Part shown: piece by piece, positions 43,181 to 52,094 of the stretch | Layout of the letters: each line of letters begins with the position of its first letter | Numbering within the stretch: position 1 is the stretch's first letter | Translations under genes and position numbers: made by a program | From: Bifidobacterium callitrichidarum | GTDB lineage: Bacteria; Actinomycetota; Actinomycetes; Actinomycetales; Bifidobacteriaceae | Length of the DNA: 64,000 bases | Assembly: GCF_003129905.1 (NCBI RefSeq) | Contig: NZ_QFFM01000012.1 | Span: 38,650-102,649 of the forward strand | Direction of reading: 5' to 3' | The notes under the pieces: generated by a model | What the model was told of the DNA's origin: nothing | The model's database searches: none | What the model saw: the letters and a program-made list of their open reading frames with translations, nothing else

Positions 43181-43914
43181 CGGATGCGATACTCCAATGT
43201 GATTTGGATACGATGGCCCATTAGCACTGGTTCAGCCTACATGGAGTATCGTATCCTTTTTGCTGTGCTCCGGTTTAGGAATGGACTATCGAAGTATTTT
43301 CGCGGAGTATCGTATCCAGCTGAGCGGCATCATGCCAATCTGAGGGTTGGAAGGCATGGAATCTAACGGTTTCCGGGATTATCGAATCCGTTTTCCTCTC
43401 GAATTCTGCCGAAAGGGGACTAGCATATCCTGCTCCCTGGTTTTCCGTGGAGTATCGCATCCTTTTTGTTGAGATGAGACACTGCGAAGCGTGGAGTATC
43501 GTATCTTTTCCTTTGACAGGTCATGGAGTATCGAATCCGATTAGTGGAGTAACGTATCCTTTTTGCGCAATGAGCTTCGATACTCCATTAATCAGGAGGC
43601 TCACTCCGGCAAGAATCGCCGCGACACGCCGATCATCCTACACATGGAGCATCGTATTCATCCGTAATGGAGTATCGAATCTATCATGCAGTATGAGAAA
43701 AATGCGGTTTGGAGTATCGAAGCCGGCTGATTGGAGTATCGTAGCCTCAAACATGGAGTATCGTAGCCTAAATCGTGGAGTATCGTATCTTCCAATGTTG
43801 AATAAGCCTTACTCCCGTAAGGGTTGAGAGACTCCACTTATAGTGTTATAGAATCATATTTACTTATAGTTAACCGAATCCGGAAGGACTGTAAAAACCG
43901 GATAGGATACTCCA
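43181..43914. other. oriV: iteron cluster downstream of rep
   Basis: At least fifteen copies of TGGAGTATCGTATCC or close variants. Plus-strand copies begin at 43242, 43303, 43448, 43492, 43524, 43545, 43645, 43668, 43710, 43732, 43754 and 43776. Inverted copies lie at 43181-43196, 43575-43587 and 43905-43914. Spacing is regular (about 21-24 bp) in the right-hand group. An AT-rich segment (43830-43880) follows and may be the unwinding element. No gene is present. Confidence 0.85.
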
Positions 43915-43920
43915 TTACGA

Positions 43921-43960
43921 AAGTGGCTTGCACCCAAACCAAATCGGGTGCAAGCCACTT
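43921..43960. terminator. bidirectional terminator
   Basis: AAGTGGCTTGCACCC pairs perfectly with GGGTGCAAGCCACTT around 10 bases. It ends the surface-protein gene and insulates oriV. Confidence 0.75.
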
Positions 43961-43984
43961 TTCGCTCAACCTAATGCCGGTTGA

Positions 43985-46900
43985 TTAGTCCTTCTTTTCC
44001 TCACTATCCTGAGCCGGCTTACCGTCGTCGTCTAGAGCGATGTCGGCGGCGTTGATGTCCGTTCCGTTCTTGCGACGTAGCAGTTTGTTGATGCCCATGA
44101 CGATGGCGGCAATCACTGCGAGGATCACGGCGCTGATGCCTACGATTGCTCCGTTGACGCCGGTGGCGGCCAGAGCTGGGTTCTCGTACACGTGCACCTT
44201 GTATTGGACGCTGGTCAACCCGTCACCACTGGTGACTGTGATGACTGCGTCGGCACCGTTTTTGTCGGTGTTGACGCTCATGCCGGTGAGCTTGTCGTAC
44301 TGGGGGCTGACCATCCACTGGTCGGCACGGTTGACAGGCACCTTGTACTCGTGCTTGTCGGGGTTGAAGCCTTCGATCTTCTTGCCGTTGACGAGAATGC
44401 CGGTCAGGCTCGCGTAGTTGGTTTTCGCAGTGATGTAGGTGACTGTGAAAACATGCTGTTGCGGGAAGCTCATGTCCTTAGGTAGGACGGTGACCGTGTA
44501 CTGGTAGGTCATGCCGGTGGTGAGCTGGCTGACGACACCAATGGATTGGCCGGTCTTGCCTTCGTAGGAGAAGGTTGCGCCTTCGGGAATCTGGTAGTCG
44601 TCTTTGTCGACTGCCACGTAGGTTCCGTCCTTGGTGACGTAACCGTGGGAGACCAGGCTGGCGTCGGAGTCGTTCTCCGGGTCGACGGTCGTCTTCTGGG
44701 CGATCGGATCGGCCGGTTTGAATTCCTCGACGGCGGTCTTCCAGGAGTGTTCGCGGACGACGGTCAGAGAGTAGGTGCGGGATGCGCCGCTGGCCTTGTC
44801 CACGACGACCCACTCCTGTTTCACGCTGTCTGCGGTCTGGGTGACCTTGCCCGGGTGGACGTCGACAGCATCCTTGTCGAAGGTGGGGAGCACGTACGGG
44901 CTCGGATCGTTTTCGCCGACCGTAATCGTGTAGTCGAGGCGGTTCGGATTCCAACCGTCAACCAGTTGGCCTTGCACGTTTTCACCGGTCTTGTTCACGT
45001 AGATGCCGGTCAACTTGGCCGGACTGTCGGCTTTGATGTCGGCGGATGCGAACTTGACGGTCACCGTGTAGGTGGCTTCCGTGTCCTTGCCCTTGTTCAG
45101 GGTCATGGTCAGGATACGAGTGCCGTTTGCACCGACGCTCACGCTGACCGGGGTGACGGTGGCGTCCGCACCCAGCTTGTAGCCGAGCGTGAACCCGTTG
45201 TTCGTGGACTCGTAGGGGCGTTCCACCGTGTAGTCGTGGGTTTGCGCGTCGAACTTGATGTCGACCGGAATGTTCTCCTTCGGGTTCTCCGGGTTGCGTT
45301 CCAACACGTTGAGGCTCAGGAGACTGTCGTTCCAGGTTCGGGTTGCCGTGGCGTCGACCTTGTAGCGTTGCGTGACGTACAGGTTGGAGGCCGGGTCGGT
45401 GACCTTGTATTCGCCTTCGATGCTGCCAGTGCGGACGGCGTGACGGGTCTTGTCCTCGTCAACGGTCTGCTGCTTCTCCCCCAGTGGGACGGTGATCTTG
45501 GTTTTCTCACTGTCGTTGAGGGTGATGCTCACATCGTCCGGCTTGTCCTGATCATCCAAGGTTGCGGTCGGTGCGGTCGTGGTGAACAGGCCGCTGTCCT
45601 TGTCTTGGGTGAATTCGCCTGGCTTGTCGCCATCCTGATCGTATGTGACGAGTTTGCCGTAATCGTAGTTGACGGGCACGTCCAGCTTGAACTTCTGCTC
45701 GTCGTTCTTGTAGTTGGCGGTGCCGTTGATGTTGATGACGCCAAACTTGCTGGTGCTGGAAGCAGTGCCGAGCACGCCGTCATAATTGAGGGTGACCTTG
45801 GTTTCACCATCGGTGGCGGTCAACGTCTTGTCCGGGCTGGCCTTGTGAGTGTCCTTCACGGAAGCCGTCCAGGCGCCATCCTTGTAGGTGAACTGGATGG
45901 TCTTCCCATCGACCTTGGCCGTCCACTTGTAATTGGCGACGGTCACGTTGACGGTGATGGTACGGCCATCATTGGTAGTGCCATTGTAGGTGGCGACCTG
46001 CTGGCCCTTGTCGTTGATGGTCTTTCCACCGAGCTTCAACGTGACGTTTTCGGTGCCGTCAACGGTTGCAGCGGTGAAGCTTTTGGCTGCGTTACTCCAT
46101 GGCATGTCCGTGCTGGCGGTCATGTCACCGTTCTCATCAGGGGTGAGTTCGATGTTCTTGTCCTTGCTGACCGCGGCGAACCATTTCGTTTCAGTTCGGG
46201 AGGCGGTCAGTTGCGCGGAGTATTTGAATGTGGCCTTGAAGTCCTTGGCGTTGTCCGTGGTTTCCTCGACCAGGCTGAATCCGCCGGACGCGCTGCCGGT
46301 CATGCTGAAGATGTGATCCTTGCCGACCTGGCTGCTGGATAGGCTACCCCAGTTGATGCTGACACTGTTGCCGTTGGACAGTTCAAGCTGCTTGACCAGT
46401 GGCGTGTTGAGCGAATTGCCTTTCACGCCGGACAGGGCGGTGACGATCGGGGATGCTGGTTTGAAGCTGCCGTCCGCCTGCTTGACGAACTGGACGGTGT
46501 ATTTGCCGGCCTGATCCTTGGCCTTGATTTCATCCCCGGACTGGTAGTCGGCCGGCTGGGTGATGTGGAACTTGTTGGACGCATCCTTCTGACCGGAGTA
46601 GTCGGCCGTGCCAACGACGTGGAAGACGCCGAACACGTCTGTCGTGTCGATGCTCTTGGCGGTCAGACTGTCACGGGTGAGGTTGATAGGCGCATCCGTC
46701 TTGTACGAGTAGACGGTGTAGGTCTTGCCCGGTGCGCTTGTCGCCGCTGGCGCAGTGCCGTTCCATGTTTTGGAGGCCGCGTCATAGGTGAGCGGAATCT
46801 GCTTGCCGTCCGAATCCTTCAGGTAGAAGGTTTCCGGGGCGATGTAGGAAACGGTGACGTTCGCGCTTTTCACTCCCCCCAGGTCTTTGAGACCGGAGTC

Positions 46901-47269
46901 CGGTACGGTGTAGGTGACGGTACCGTCCTTGCGTTCGTTGATTTCACTGTAACGGTATGCGTTCGCGGTCTTGGTGGTGCCGTCCGCCGCCGTATAGGTG
47001 ATGGTGATGTACTGGCCTGGGATGCCCTGGTAGCCGGTGATGGTTCCCAACAGGTTGCCATCCTTGTCCTTCACAAGATCAGCGGTCTGATCGCCGGCCT
47101 TGACGGTCCAGGTTTCCTTCTTTTCCGGGGCAGTGGTGCCACTGTCACCGGTGCCGCCGTCGACTGCGGACGCGGTGATTGCAGTGCCGCCCATGGTTCC
47201 CAGTAGGGCCGCGGTCGCGGCCATTCCGGCGACCGTTTTCCGGAAAACGGTCTGCTTTGTTTCTGACAT
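43985..47269 (-). CDS. sortase-anchored multi-domain surface protein, 1094 aa
   Basis: Extracellular protein attached to the cell wall. The signal peptide ends near residue 35 (AITASAVDG). The body is a long series of beta-rich, Ig-like or bacterial surface-repeat modules with many TVTV/TYTV strands. About 65 residues from the C-terminus stands LAATG, an LAxTG-type sortase signal, followed by a hydrophobic helix and a basic, then acidic tail. Probably an adhesin or aggregation factor for cell-cell contact. The ATG at 47269 follows AAGGAGAC. Spacer 2 of the CRISPR array matches 29 of 33 bases of positions 44209-44241 in this gene. Confidence 0.8.
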   Translation of the reverse strand: MSETKQTVFRKTVAGMAATAALLGTMGGTAITASAVDGGTGDSGTTAPEKKETWTVKAGDQTADLVKDKDGNLLGTITGYQGIPGQYITITYTAADGTTKTANAYRYSEINERKDGTVTYTVPDSGLKDLGGVKSANVTVSYIAPETFYLKDSDGKQIPLTYDAASKTWNGTAPAATSAPGKTYTVYSYKTDAPINLTRDSLTAKSIDTTDVFGVFHVVGTADYSGQKDASNKFHITQPADYQSGDEIKAKDQAGKYTVQFVKQADGSFKPASPIVTALSGVKGNSLNTPLVKQLELSNGNSVSINWGSLSSSQVGKDHIFSMTGSASGGFSLVEETTDNAKDFKATFKYSAQLTASRTETKWFAAVSKDKNIELTPDENGDMTASTDMPWSNAAKSFTAATVDGTENVTLKLGGKTINDKGQQVATYNGTTNDGRTITVNVTVANYKWTAKVDGKTIQFTYKDGAWTASVKDTHKASPDKTLTATDGETKVTLNYDGVLGTASSTSKFGVININGTANYKNDEQKFKLDVPVNYDYGKLVTYDQDGDKPGEFTQDKDSGLFTTTAPTATLDDQDKPDDVSITLNDSEKTKITVPLGEKQQTVDEDKTRHAVRTGSIEGEYKVTDPASNLYVTQRYKVDATATRTWNDSLLSLNVLERNPENPKENIPVDIKFDAQTHDYTVERPYESTNNGFTLGYKLGADATVTPVSVSVGANGTRILTMTLNKGKDTEATYTVTVKFASADIKADSPAKLTGIYVNKTGENVQGQLVDGWNPNRLDYTITVGENDPSPYVLPTFDKDAVDVHPGKVTQTADSVKQEWVVVDKASGASRTYSLTVVREHSWKTAVEEFKPADPIAQKTTVDPENDSDASLVSHGYVTKDGTYVAVDKDDYQIPEGATFSYEGKTGQSIGVVSQLTTGMTYQYTVTVLPKDMSFPQQHVFTVTYITAKTNYASLTGILVNGKKIEGFNPDKHEYKVPVNRADQWMVSPQYDKLTGMSVNTDKNGADAVITVTSGDGLTSVQYKVHVYENPALAATGVNGAIVGISAVILAVIAAIVMGINKLLRRKNGTDINAADIALDDDGKPAQDSEEKKD

Positions 47270-47436
47270 GTATTGTCTCCTTCTTCGTCCCCGCATGCGG
47301 ACGGGTTTGAGAGAGATTTTCGATGCCGGGATTCCTGAGTGTCCTGTGAGGATAGGGTCTCGGCATCCGACAGTCAGTCAGACTAGTGGTAATTCGGTTG
47401 GGGTTATGACTCGGTTCTTGATTGGGTTCTTGCATG

Positions 47437-47490
47437 GAAAAGCCCGGTGGTTCACGTCACGTTTTGCGACGCTCCCCTACCGGGCTTTCC
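47437..47490 (-). terminator. hairpin terminator
   Basis: AAGCCCGGT and ACCGGGCTT pair across an approximately 30-base loop, just downstream of the DivIVA-like gene. Confidence 0.5.
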
Positions 47491-47510
47491 CTTAATTGTT
47501 CCGTTCCGTA

Positions 47511-48230
47511 CTATGCCTGTCGGCCGAAAGCATCGAAGGCGGCAGACAGCTTGTCTCTGATCTGCGCGAACTGAGCCATGGCATCAGCCGCGATCTTCTT
47601 CTGACGTTCCGCTTCGGCCGTCGCATCATCCATCAGCTTCTTCGCGGCCGCAGCAGCATCCTGCTTCGTCTTCTCGGCATTATCCGTAGCCTCATTCAGC
47701 AACTGTTGAGCCGCATTCTCCGACTGCGTCTTCAACGATGCCGCGGTCTGCTTCGCACTGGTCACCAGATCGTTCGCGCTCTTCTGCGCGGCGGACACAA
47801 TCCCGGAACCCTTCTCCGTCGCCTGACGGACGATACCTTCGGCCTTCGTCTTCGCATCCGCCACGGTCTTCGCGCCGTCAGCATTCGCCTTGTCCACAAC
47901 CGCCTGGGCGACCTCCCCCAACGACAGGTACGCCTTACTGGAGCGTTGCAGCTTCTCATTCTCCGCTTCCAACTGCTCATTACGGGCGGACAGCTGCTCG
48001 ATCTGCTTCAACAGGGCCTCATGTTCCGTCTGCAACCCCTCATGCTGGTTGGCCAACTGTTCATACTGGGCGTTCGCCTCGTTGAGCTTGCCGTTCAACT
48101 GCTGGTTGGTTTGATGATCCTCATCCAACTGATGCTGCAGGTCGGTGACCTGCTGGTTCAGATCGTTGACAGCGGCATCGACCTGAACGGGATCGTAGCC
48201 TCGGAAAATCGTGGTGAATTGTTCCGCCAT
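47511..48230 (-). CDS. DivIVA-like coiled-coil protein, 239 aa
   Basis: The N-terminus (FRGYDPVQVDAAVNDL) is the DivIVA/Wag31 lipid-binding signature. Residues 30-100 and 110-230 are coiled coil, the second Ala-rich. DivIVA proteins mark curved membrane and poles in actinobacteria. A plasmid-borne copy may place the transfer machine at the pole or septum. AAGGAG before the ATG. Last gene of a three-gene operon. Confidence 0.75.
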   Translation of the reverse strand: MAEQFTTIFRGYDPVQVDAAVNDLNQQVTDLQHQLDEDHQTNQQLNGKLNEANAQYEQLANQHEGLQTEHEALLKQIEQLSARNEQLEAENEKLQRSSKAYLSLGEVAQAVVDKANADGAKTVADAKTKAEGIVRQATEKGSGIVSAAQKSANDLVTSAKQTAASLKTQSENAAQQLLNEATDNAEKTKQDAAAAAKKLMDDATAEAERQKKIAADAMAQFAQIRDKLSAAFDAFGRQA

Positions 48231-48244
48231 ATGATGTTGGCTCC

Positions 48245-48577
48245 TTACTTGTTGCGGCGTTTGCCTTGTTTACGGGTCTTCTTGGAGGTTTTCTTCTGCG
48301 CCGCCTTTTCAAGATATTGGTCTTGTCGGGCTTGTTCTGACGCGGCCTGTTTCGCTTGTCTGCGTTTCTCCCTGTGGAGCATGATCTTGTTCCAGATGAG
48401 ACTCCACCATGCGTGGATGAGAACCAGGAGGGCGAACAGGAGGCTGAGGACGGTGACGAGGCTTTCACGCAAGTCGATTTGACCGTCTTTGGGGACGATG
48501 ACGCTCATGTAGATGATGCTCGCGATGAAGATACCCACGGCCAATAGAGTGCGTAATAGGGCTGTCCGGAGGTTCAT
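48245..48577 (-). CDS. small membrane protein, 110 aa
   Basis: Two hydrophobic helices (about 8-28 and 40-64) and a very basic C-terminal tail (Lys/Arg/Gln-rich). Not recognised. Its ATG overlaps the upstream stop as ATGA. Confidence 0.6.
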   Translation of the reverse strand: MNLRTALLRTLLAVGIFIASIIYMSVIVPKDGQIDLRESLVTVLSLLFALLVLIHAWWSLIWNKIMLHREKRRQAKQAASEQARQDQYLEKAAQKKTSKKTRKQGKRRNK

Positions 48578-49578
48578 CGGCGTCTCCGATCGTACTCATT
48601 CCAACCGTTTTCAACGCTCAACGCGGTCGCCAATGACAGGTAGAACGAGTCAGGTACCGGAATGACGCGCAATGTCACGTAATGGTATCCGCCGATGGAG
48701 GGGATGCTGTCTCGATGGAAGACGACGCCGCGACAATACTGGTATTGGGTTCCCCGCCAGGCGTGCGCGGCCACCCCTGATTGGAGTAGCGCGTTCACGG
48801 TTTCGGCTGAATTGTCCGGGTCGGCTTCCATCGGGCCGACGTTGCCCGTATAGCTGATGCCTGCGAGGATCAGGTATTTCTCGCAACCCCAATAGGTTTG
48901 CTTTCCCCATTGGTCGAGCGCACAGTCGATGAGTTTCCGAGTGGTTTTCTCCCGCTGGCCGAAAGCGTCTCCCCTCCCCCATGTGGTTGACTTGTGGGCG
49001 CCGTGCTGGCGGGCTTTCAGATCGGAGTCGGTTAGGTTGCTGCTGATCCACAGGTTGTTGGGGATTCGGAATTTGACGACGTAACCACCCCACCCGTCCG
49101 GTTTGAGCGGGGTTGAGGCCCATTCGCGTTCGATTTCACCGGACAGTCCGCCGACCGGTTGGAATACGGGGTTGCTGTCGGGTACTGGCAGGATGAACAG
49201 TCGGAGGTGGTAGGTGCCGCGGCTGGCGGGTTCGGATAGTTGGAAGTAGATGGTTGCGCAGCGATGCCAGGCGTCGTCGTCGGGCCAGAGTTTGCAGTCG
49301 CTTCCGGCGTCGATGATGGGTTTGACTGTTTCGGCGGCGCGACTGGGGGTGACGTTGTTCATTCGCGGGTAGGCGACGCCGACGAGTGCGATGAACCTGT
49401 TGACTTTCCATGCGCGTCCCTGTTGTTTGGCTTGGCGGATGACCTTGCGTGCGATGTTGCGGACTTCGTGGCGTTTGCTGGCACGGCTTCGTTCGGTTTG
49501 GAGCGTGTCTGTTCCGCTCCAGTACACGTCGGGTATGGTGAAGTCGAGCTGGTAGCCGTCGCGTTTGTTGGGTATCAA
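48574..49578 (-). CDS. tandem RusA-like protein, 334 aa (TTG start)
   Basis: Two related halves. Residues 30-130 and 190-315 each run: basic helix (KVIRQAKQQ / KLIDCALDQ), a strand with ALVGVAYP or ILAGISYT, then AETV..(I/L)(I/L)(D/Q)(A/S)G, a W residue and an RLFILPVP or LRVIPVP strand. This resembles the RusA Holliday-junction resolvase fold, with DDDAWHR in the first half and loss of the acidic cluster in the second. A pseudo-dimer with one active site is the inference. TTG start with GGAGG upstream. Confidence 0.5.
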   Translation of the reverse strand: MIPNKRDGYQLDFTIPDVYWSGTDTLQTERSRASKRHEVRNIARKVIRQAKQQGRAWKVNRFIALVGVAYPRMNNVTPSRAAETVKPIIDAGSDCKLWPDDDAWHRCATIYFQLSEPASRGTYHLRLFILPVPDSNPVFQPVGGLSGEIEREWASTPLKPDGWGGYVVKFRIPNNLWISSNLTDSDLKARQHGAHKSTTWGRGDAFGQREKTTRKLIDCALDQWGKQTYWGCEKYLILAGISYTGNVGPMEADPDNSAETVNALLQSGVAAHAWRGTQYQYCRGVVFHRDSIPSIGGYHYVTLRVIPVPDSFYLSLATALSVENGWNEYDRRRR

Positions 49579-49636
49579 TGTCCGCCTCCGAAAGGTGTTC
49601 GGGAAGTCGTATGAAGAGTGGTTGGAAGAAAGATTA

Positions 49637-49675
49637 AAGGTAGGGGGAAGTCGTTAAGAACATTCCCCCTACCTT
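49637..49675 (-). terminator. hairpin terminator
   Basis: AAGGTAGGGGGAA and TTCCCCCTACCTT pair perfectly around 13 bases, just after the RecE-like gene. Confidence 0.7.
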
Positions 49676-49683
49676 GGGTTTCA

Positions 49684-50577
49684 CTACAGCAGGTTCTCGG
49701 CGGCCTTCACGATCCAATCCGGGAACTCCGCCTCATGCGGGGTCTTGGAGTAGCCGTTGCGGATGCACCATTCGGCGGCCGCATCGATGCCCTTGCCGTA
49801 TCCGGCGTCCTCGCCCTTCTCGACGCATTCGGCCATACGGGTCAGACCGTTGCGGATGCTGGTGCGGGCAGCTTCGGCCATTGGATTGTCGGCGCTGATG
49901 GTGATCGGGCTCCAATCGCAGGCTTCGGTCTTCTCGAAAGCCCAGAACTGCATGCCGGATGCGAGGCGCTCCTCACGGCCGATTTCCTTGGGGTCGACCT
50001 GTGCGACGGCGGCACGGTAGAACTCGGCTTGGATGTGGTACCCGTAGTTCCATGCTTCCTTGGCGAACTCCATGTCGTTGGCGCTGCGCGTGCTCTTCAG
50101 ATCGATGATGTAGTCGACGCCGACCGGCACGCAGTCGGGCTTGGCCTTCAGGGTGAGACCACTCTTCTTGTCGACCCATTCGATGACGTGCTCGCAGTAG
50201 CCGGATGCGAGGATGTCCATGAAGTCGATGGGGCCTTCGAGGCTGGAGCGTTCGATGTTCTGCTTCATGAGTTTGAGGGTCTGCATGTCGTCGTAGCTGA
50301 CGACGATTTCGCCGGTGCCTTCGTGTTCGGCTTTCCAGGCTTTGCCGTCCTTGGTGGTGAATTTCATGCCTTCCGGGGGTGCGATGACGTCGCCGGTGTT
50401 CATGAGGTAGGCGTGGAATGCGGTGCCGAAGCTGAGGGCTGCGGTTTTCTTGACGGTGCCGTGGAGGCGGCTGTAGCCCCAGTTGGCGGGGTTGTTGAGG
50501 AATGCTTTGAGTTGGCTTTGGTCGAGGGATGGGAGGGCGAAGTATTCTTCGTCGGTCATGTCGATGAGGTGGCTCAT
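49684..50577 (-). CDS. RecE-like PD-(D/E)XK exonuclease, 297 aa
   Basis: Predicted 5'-3' double-strand DNA exonuclease making 3' tails for annealing. Core motifs: SLDQSQLKAFLNNP near the N-terminus, FGTAFHAYLM, KAKPDCVP and YIIDLKST (D and DLK catalytic residues), then YHIQAEFYRAA. It matches the phage RecE/exodeoxyribonuclease VIII-like family. It is transcribed divergently from the ssDNA-binding protein gene at 50.9 kb, and each has a composite promoter. Together they form a phage-type recombination pair. Confidence 0.8.
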   Translation of the reverse strand: MSHLIDMTDEEYFALPSLDQSQLKAFLNNPANWGYSRLHGTVKKTAALSFGTAFHAYLMNTGDVIAPPEGMKFTTKDGKAWKAEHEGTGEIVVSYDDMQTLKLMKQNIERSSLEGPIDFMDILASGYCEHVIEWVDKKSGLTLKAKPDCVPVGVDYIIDLKSTRSANDMEFAKEAWNYGYHIQAEFYRAAVAQVDPKEIGREERLASGMQFWAFEKTEACDWSPITISADNPMAEAARTSIRNGLTRMAECVEKGEDAGYGKGIDAAAEWCIRNGYSKTPHEAEFPDWIVKAAENLL

Positions 50578-50641
50578 GGTGTCTTCTCCTTTTTTGTTCC
50601 ACCGTTTTGGTGGTGCGGTGGTTCCGCTTTTTGCTCTTTCT

Positions 50642-50686
50642 GTGTGGACGTATTCAGTATATTACATGTGGCGGGCATGACACGCC
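50642..50686 (-). promoter_or_regulatory. composite promoter, copy 13
   Basis: Minus strand: GGCGTGT (50686-50680), 18 bases, TATACTG (50661-50655), 5 bases, GTCCACAC (50649-50642). It drives the RecE-like gene. Confidence 0.85.
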
Positions 50687-50749
50687 GATACTGATATTTT
50701 TCACACGTTTTTATTGGCGGGCATCTAGCGGGCCTTATATTCGCGACGG

Positions 50750-50773
50750 TTTTACGTGCGTACGCATGTAAAA
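50750..50773. promoter_or_regulatory. palindrome between divergent promoters
   Basis: TTTTACGTGCGTACGCATGTAAAA is an imperfect 24-bp palindrome (positions given), halfway between the two composite promoters. Confidence 0.45.
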
Positions 50774-50778
50774 GGTGT

Positions 50779-50793
50779 GGATTCGATACTCCA
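50779..50793 (-). repeat. isolated rep iteron
   Basis: On the minus strand TGGAGTATCGAATCC, identical to iteron variants in oriV (43524 copy), 7 kb away and between the divergent RecE-like and SSB-like promoters. Confidence 0.7.
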
Positions 50794-50825
50794 GTTGGGC
50801 TTGCGTCGGGCTGTACGCTTGTTTC

Positions 50826-50869
50826 GGCGTGTCGGAAAACCGATAACGCTATACTGATAACGTCCACAC
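50826..50869 (+). promoter_or_regulatory. composite promoter, copy 14
   Basis: GGCGTGT (50826-50832), 17 bases, TATACTG (50850-50856), 5 bases, GTCCACAC (50862-50869). It drives the ssDNA-binding protein gene. Confidence 0.85.
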
Positions 50870-50911
50870 AAAGAGCAGGGTAAACAACCACTCAAAAATA
50901 AAGGAGAAGAG

Positions 50912-51967
50912 ATGCCTACCATCTACCAGACCCACGTCAAAACCATCCTCCCTGTCCGCCTCGGCTACTCCAACCTCTACGAGCCCCGAGCCTTCAAAGC
51001 CCAGAAGGAAACCGACGACAACAAGCCGCAGGCCGCACCCAAGTACTCCCTCAACGCCCTCATGGACAAGATGAAGGACGCCAAGAACATCAAGCGCTTC
51101 ACCGCCGCCCAGCAGGCCGCCATCCAGCGTGCCGTAGACCGCGGCAATTGGAGCAAGCGCATGGTCAACTCCGCCAGCCTCTCCTTCCGAGACTGCGACG
51201 AATACGAGATCAGCGTCAAGGTTGGCACCGAGGACAAGGTCATGACCCTCGCCGAACAGAACCCCAAGAAGGAAGGCAAGTACGAGCTACGCGCCTCTAG
51301 CAAGGCCAACGCTCGCCCGCAGGTCTACTACATGGACAAGAAGGGCAAGATCATCCCTATGCCCAAGCCCATCACCGACCCGGATCCGGACGACCCTCGC
51401 GCCATGGCTGAGGCCGACCGTATCCACGTGTTCTGGGATGAGCAGGTGTACGCCGGACAGAACGCGCTCGTGTCCGTGACCTTCGGCACTTGGAACACTC
51501 CTGCAGGTAACGGTGTGCGCGCCAGCATCGACTGGGTGCTTATCGTCGGCGGTGGCACCCCGGAGGGTCAGGTCGAATTCAAGGACGACTTCAACGAGGA
51601 CGACATGAGCCAGCTGCTGGCTTGGCGTAACGCCAACGCCGCCTCCACCCCGTCGTTCTCCTTCGAGGATGAGGATACGGTGGATGAGACCACTGGTGAA
51701 GTGGTCGATGAGCCGAAGCCTCGCAAACGCAAGCCCGTCGACGATGAGGATGAGGAGGAGACTCCCGCCCCGCGTCGTCGCACTCGTAAGCCGGTTGAGG
51801 TTGATGAGGATGAGGCTGATGATGAGGAGCCCGTCACTCCGCGTCGTCGCAAGGCCCAGCCTGTCGAACTCGATGACGATGAGGAGGAGACGCCGGTTGT
51901 CAAGCGTCGCTCCCGTCGCCCGGTGGTTGAGGAAGAGGAGGATTTCGACGAGCCCGATGTCTTCTAA
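50912..51967 (+). CDS. DUF2815-like single-stranded DNA-binding protein, 351 aa
   Basis: The first 225 residues resemble DUF2815/T7 gp2.5-like OB-fold ssDNA-binding proteins (RLGYSNLYEPRAF, KYSLNALMDK, later GVRASIDWVLIVGG). The last 115 residues are alternating acidic runs and RRR/KRR blocks with KPVE or QPVE units. The acidic tail is typical of SSBs that recruit partners. Likely partner of the RecE-like exonuclease. AAAGGAGAAG before the ATG. Confidence 0.65.
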   Translation: MPTIYQTHVKTILPVRLGYSNLYEPRAFKAQKETDDNKPQAAPKYSLNALMDKMKDAKNIKRFTAAQQAAIQRAVDRGNWSKRMVNSASLSFRDCDEYEISVKVGTEDKVMTLAEQNPKKEGKYELRASSKANARPQVYYMDKKGKIIPMPKPITDPDPDDPRAMAEADRIHVFWDEQVYAGQNALVSVTFGTWNTPAGNGVRASIDWVLIVGGGTPEGQVEFKDDFNEDDMSQLLAWRNANAASTPSFSFEDEDTVDETTGEVVDEPKPRKRKPVDDEDEEETPAPRRRTRKPVEVDEDEADDEEPVTPRRRKAQPVELDDDEEETPVVKRRSRRPVVEEEEDFDEPDVF

Positions 51968-52007
51968 TCTCTAATCGATTCTCGCACTCATAAAGCCGTT
52001 GGTATCA

Positions 52008-52038
52008 CATGTCTCGGGGTCACGGTTCCCGAGACATG
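52008..52038 (+). terminator. hairpin terminator
   Basis: CATGTCTCGGG and CCCGAGACATG pair around 9 bases, 41 bases after the SSB-like gene. Confidence 0.6.
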
Positions 52039-52049
52039 AACGGTTATGA

Positions 52050-52089
52050 ATTAGGTCCACTCCCCTGCAATTGGTGAGTGGACCTAATT
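52050..52089 (-). terminator. hairpin terminator
   Basis: AATTAGGTCCACTC and GAGTGGACCTAATT pair perfectly, at the end of the leftward 1019-aa gene. Confidence 0.65.
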
Positions 52090-52094
52090 GTTTA

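Noticed and set aside
42131..43200. Reading the 61-bp repeats before rep as replication iterons
   Set aside because: The intervening 33-bp sequences are unique and each resembles coding DNA, and the repeats are 28 bp with an internal palindrome. True iterons of a different sequence lie after rep.
44546..46342. 598-codon rightward open frame opposite the surface-protein gene
   Set aside because: Mirror frame of a repetitive high-GC gene. It is Val/Gly/Asp-rich, has no ribosome site and no recognisable domain, whereas the opposite strand has signal peptide and sorting motif.
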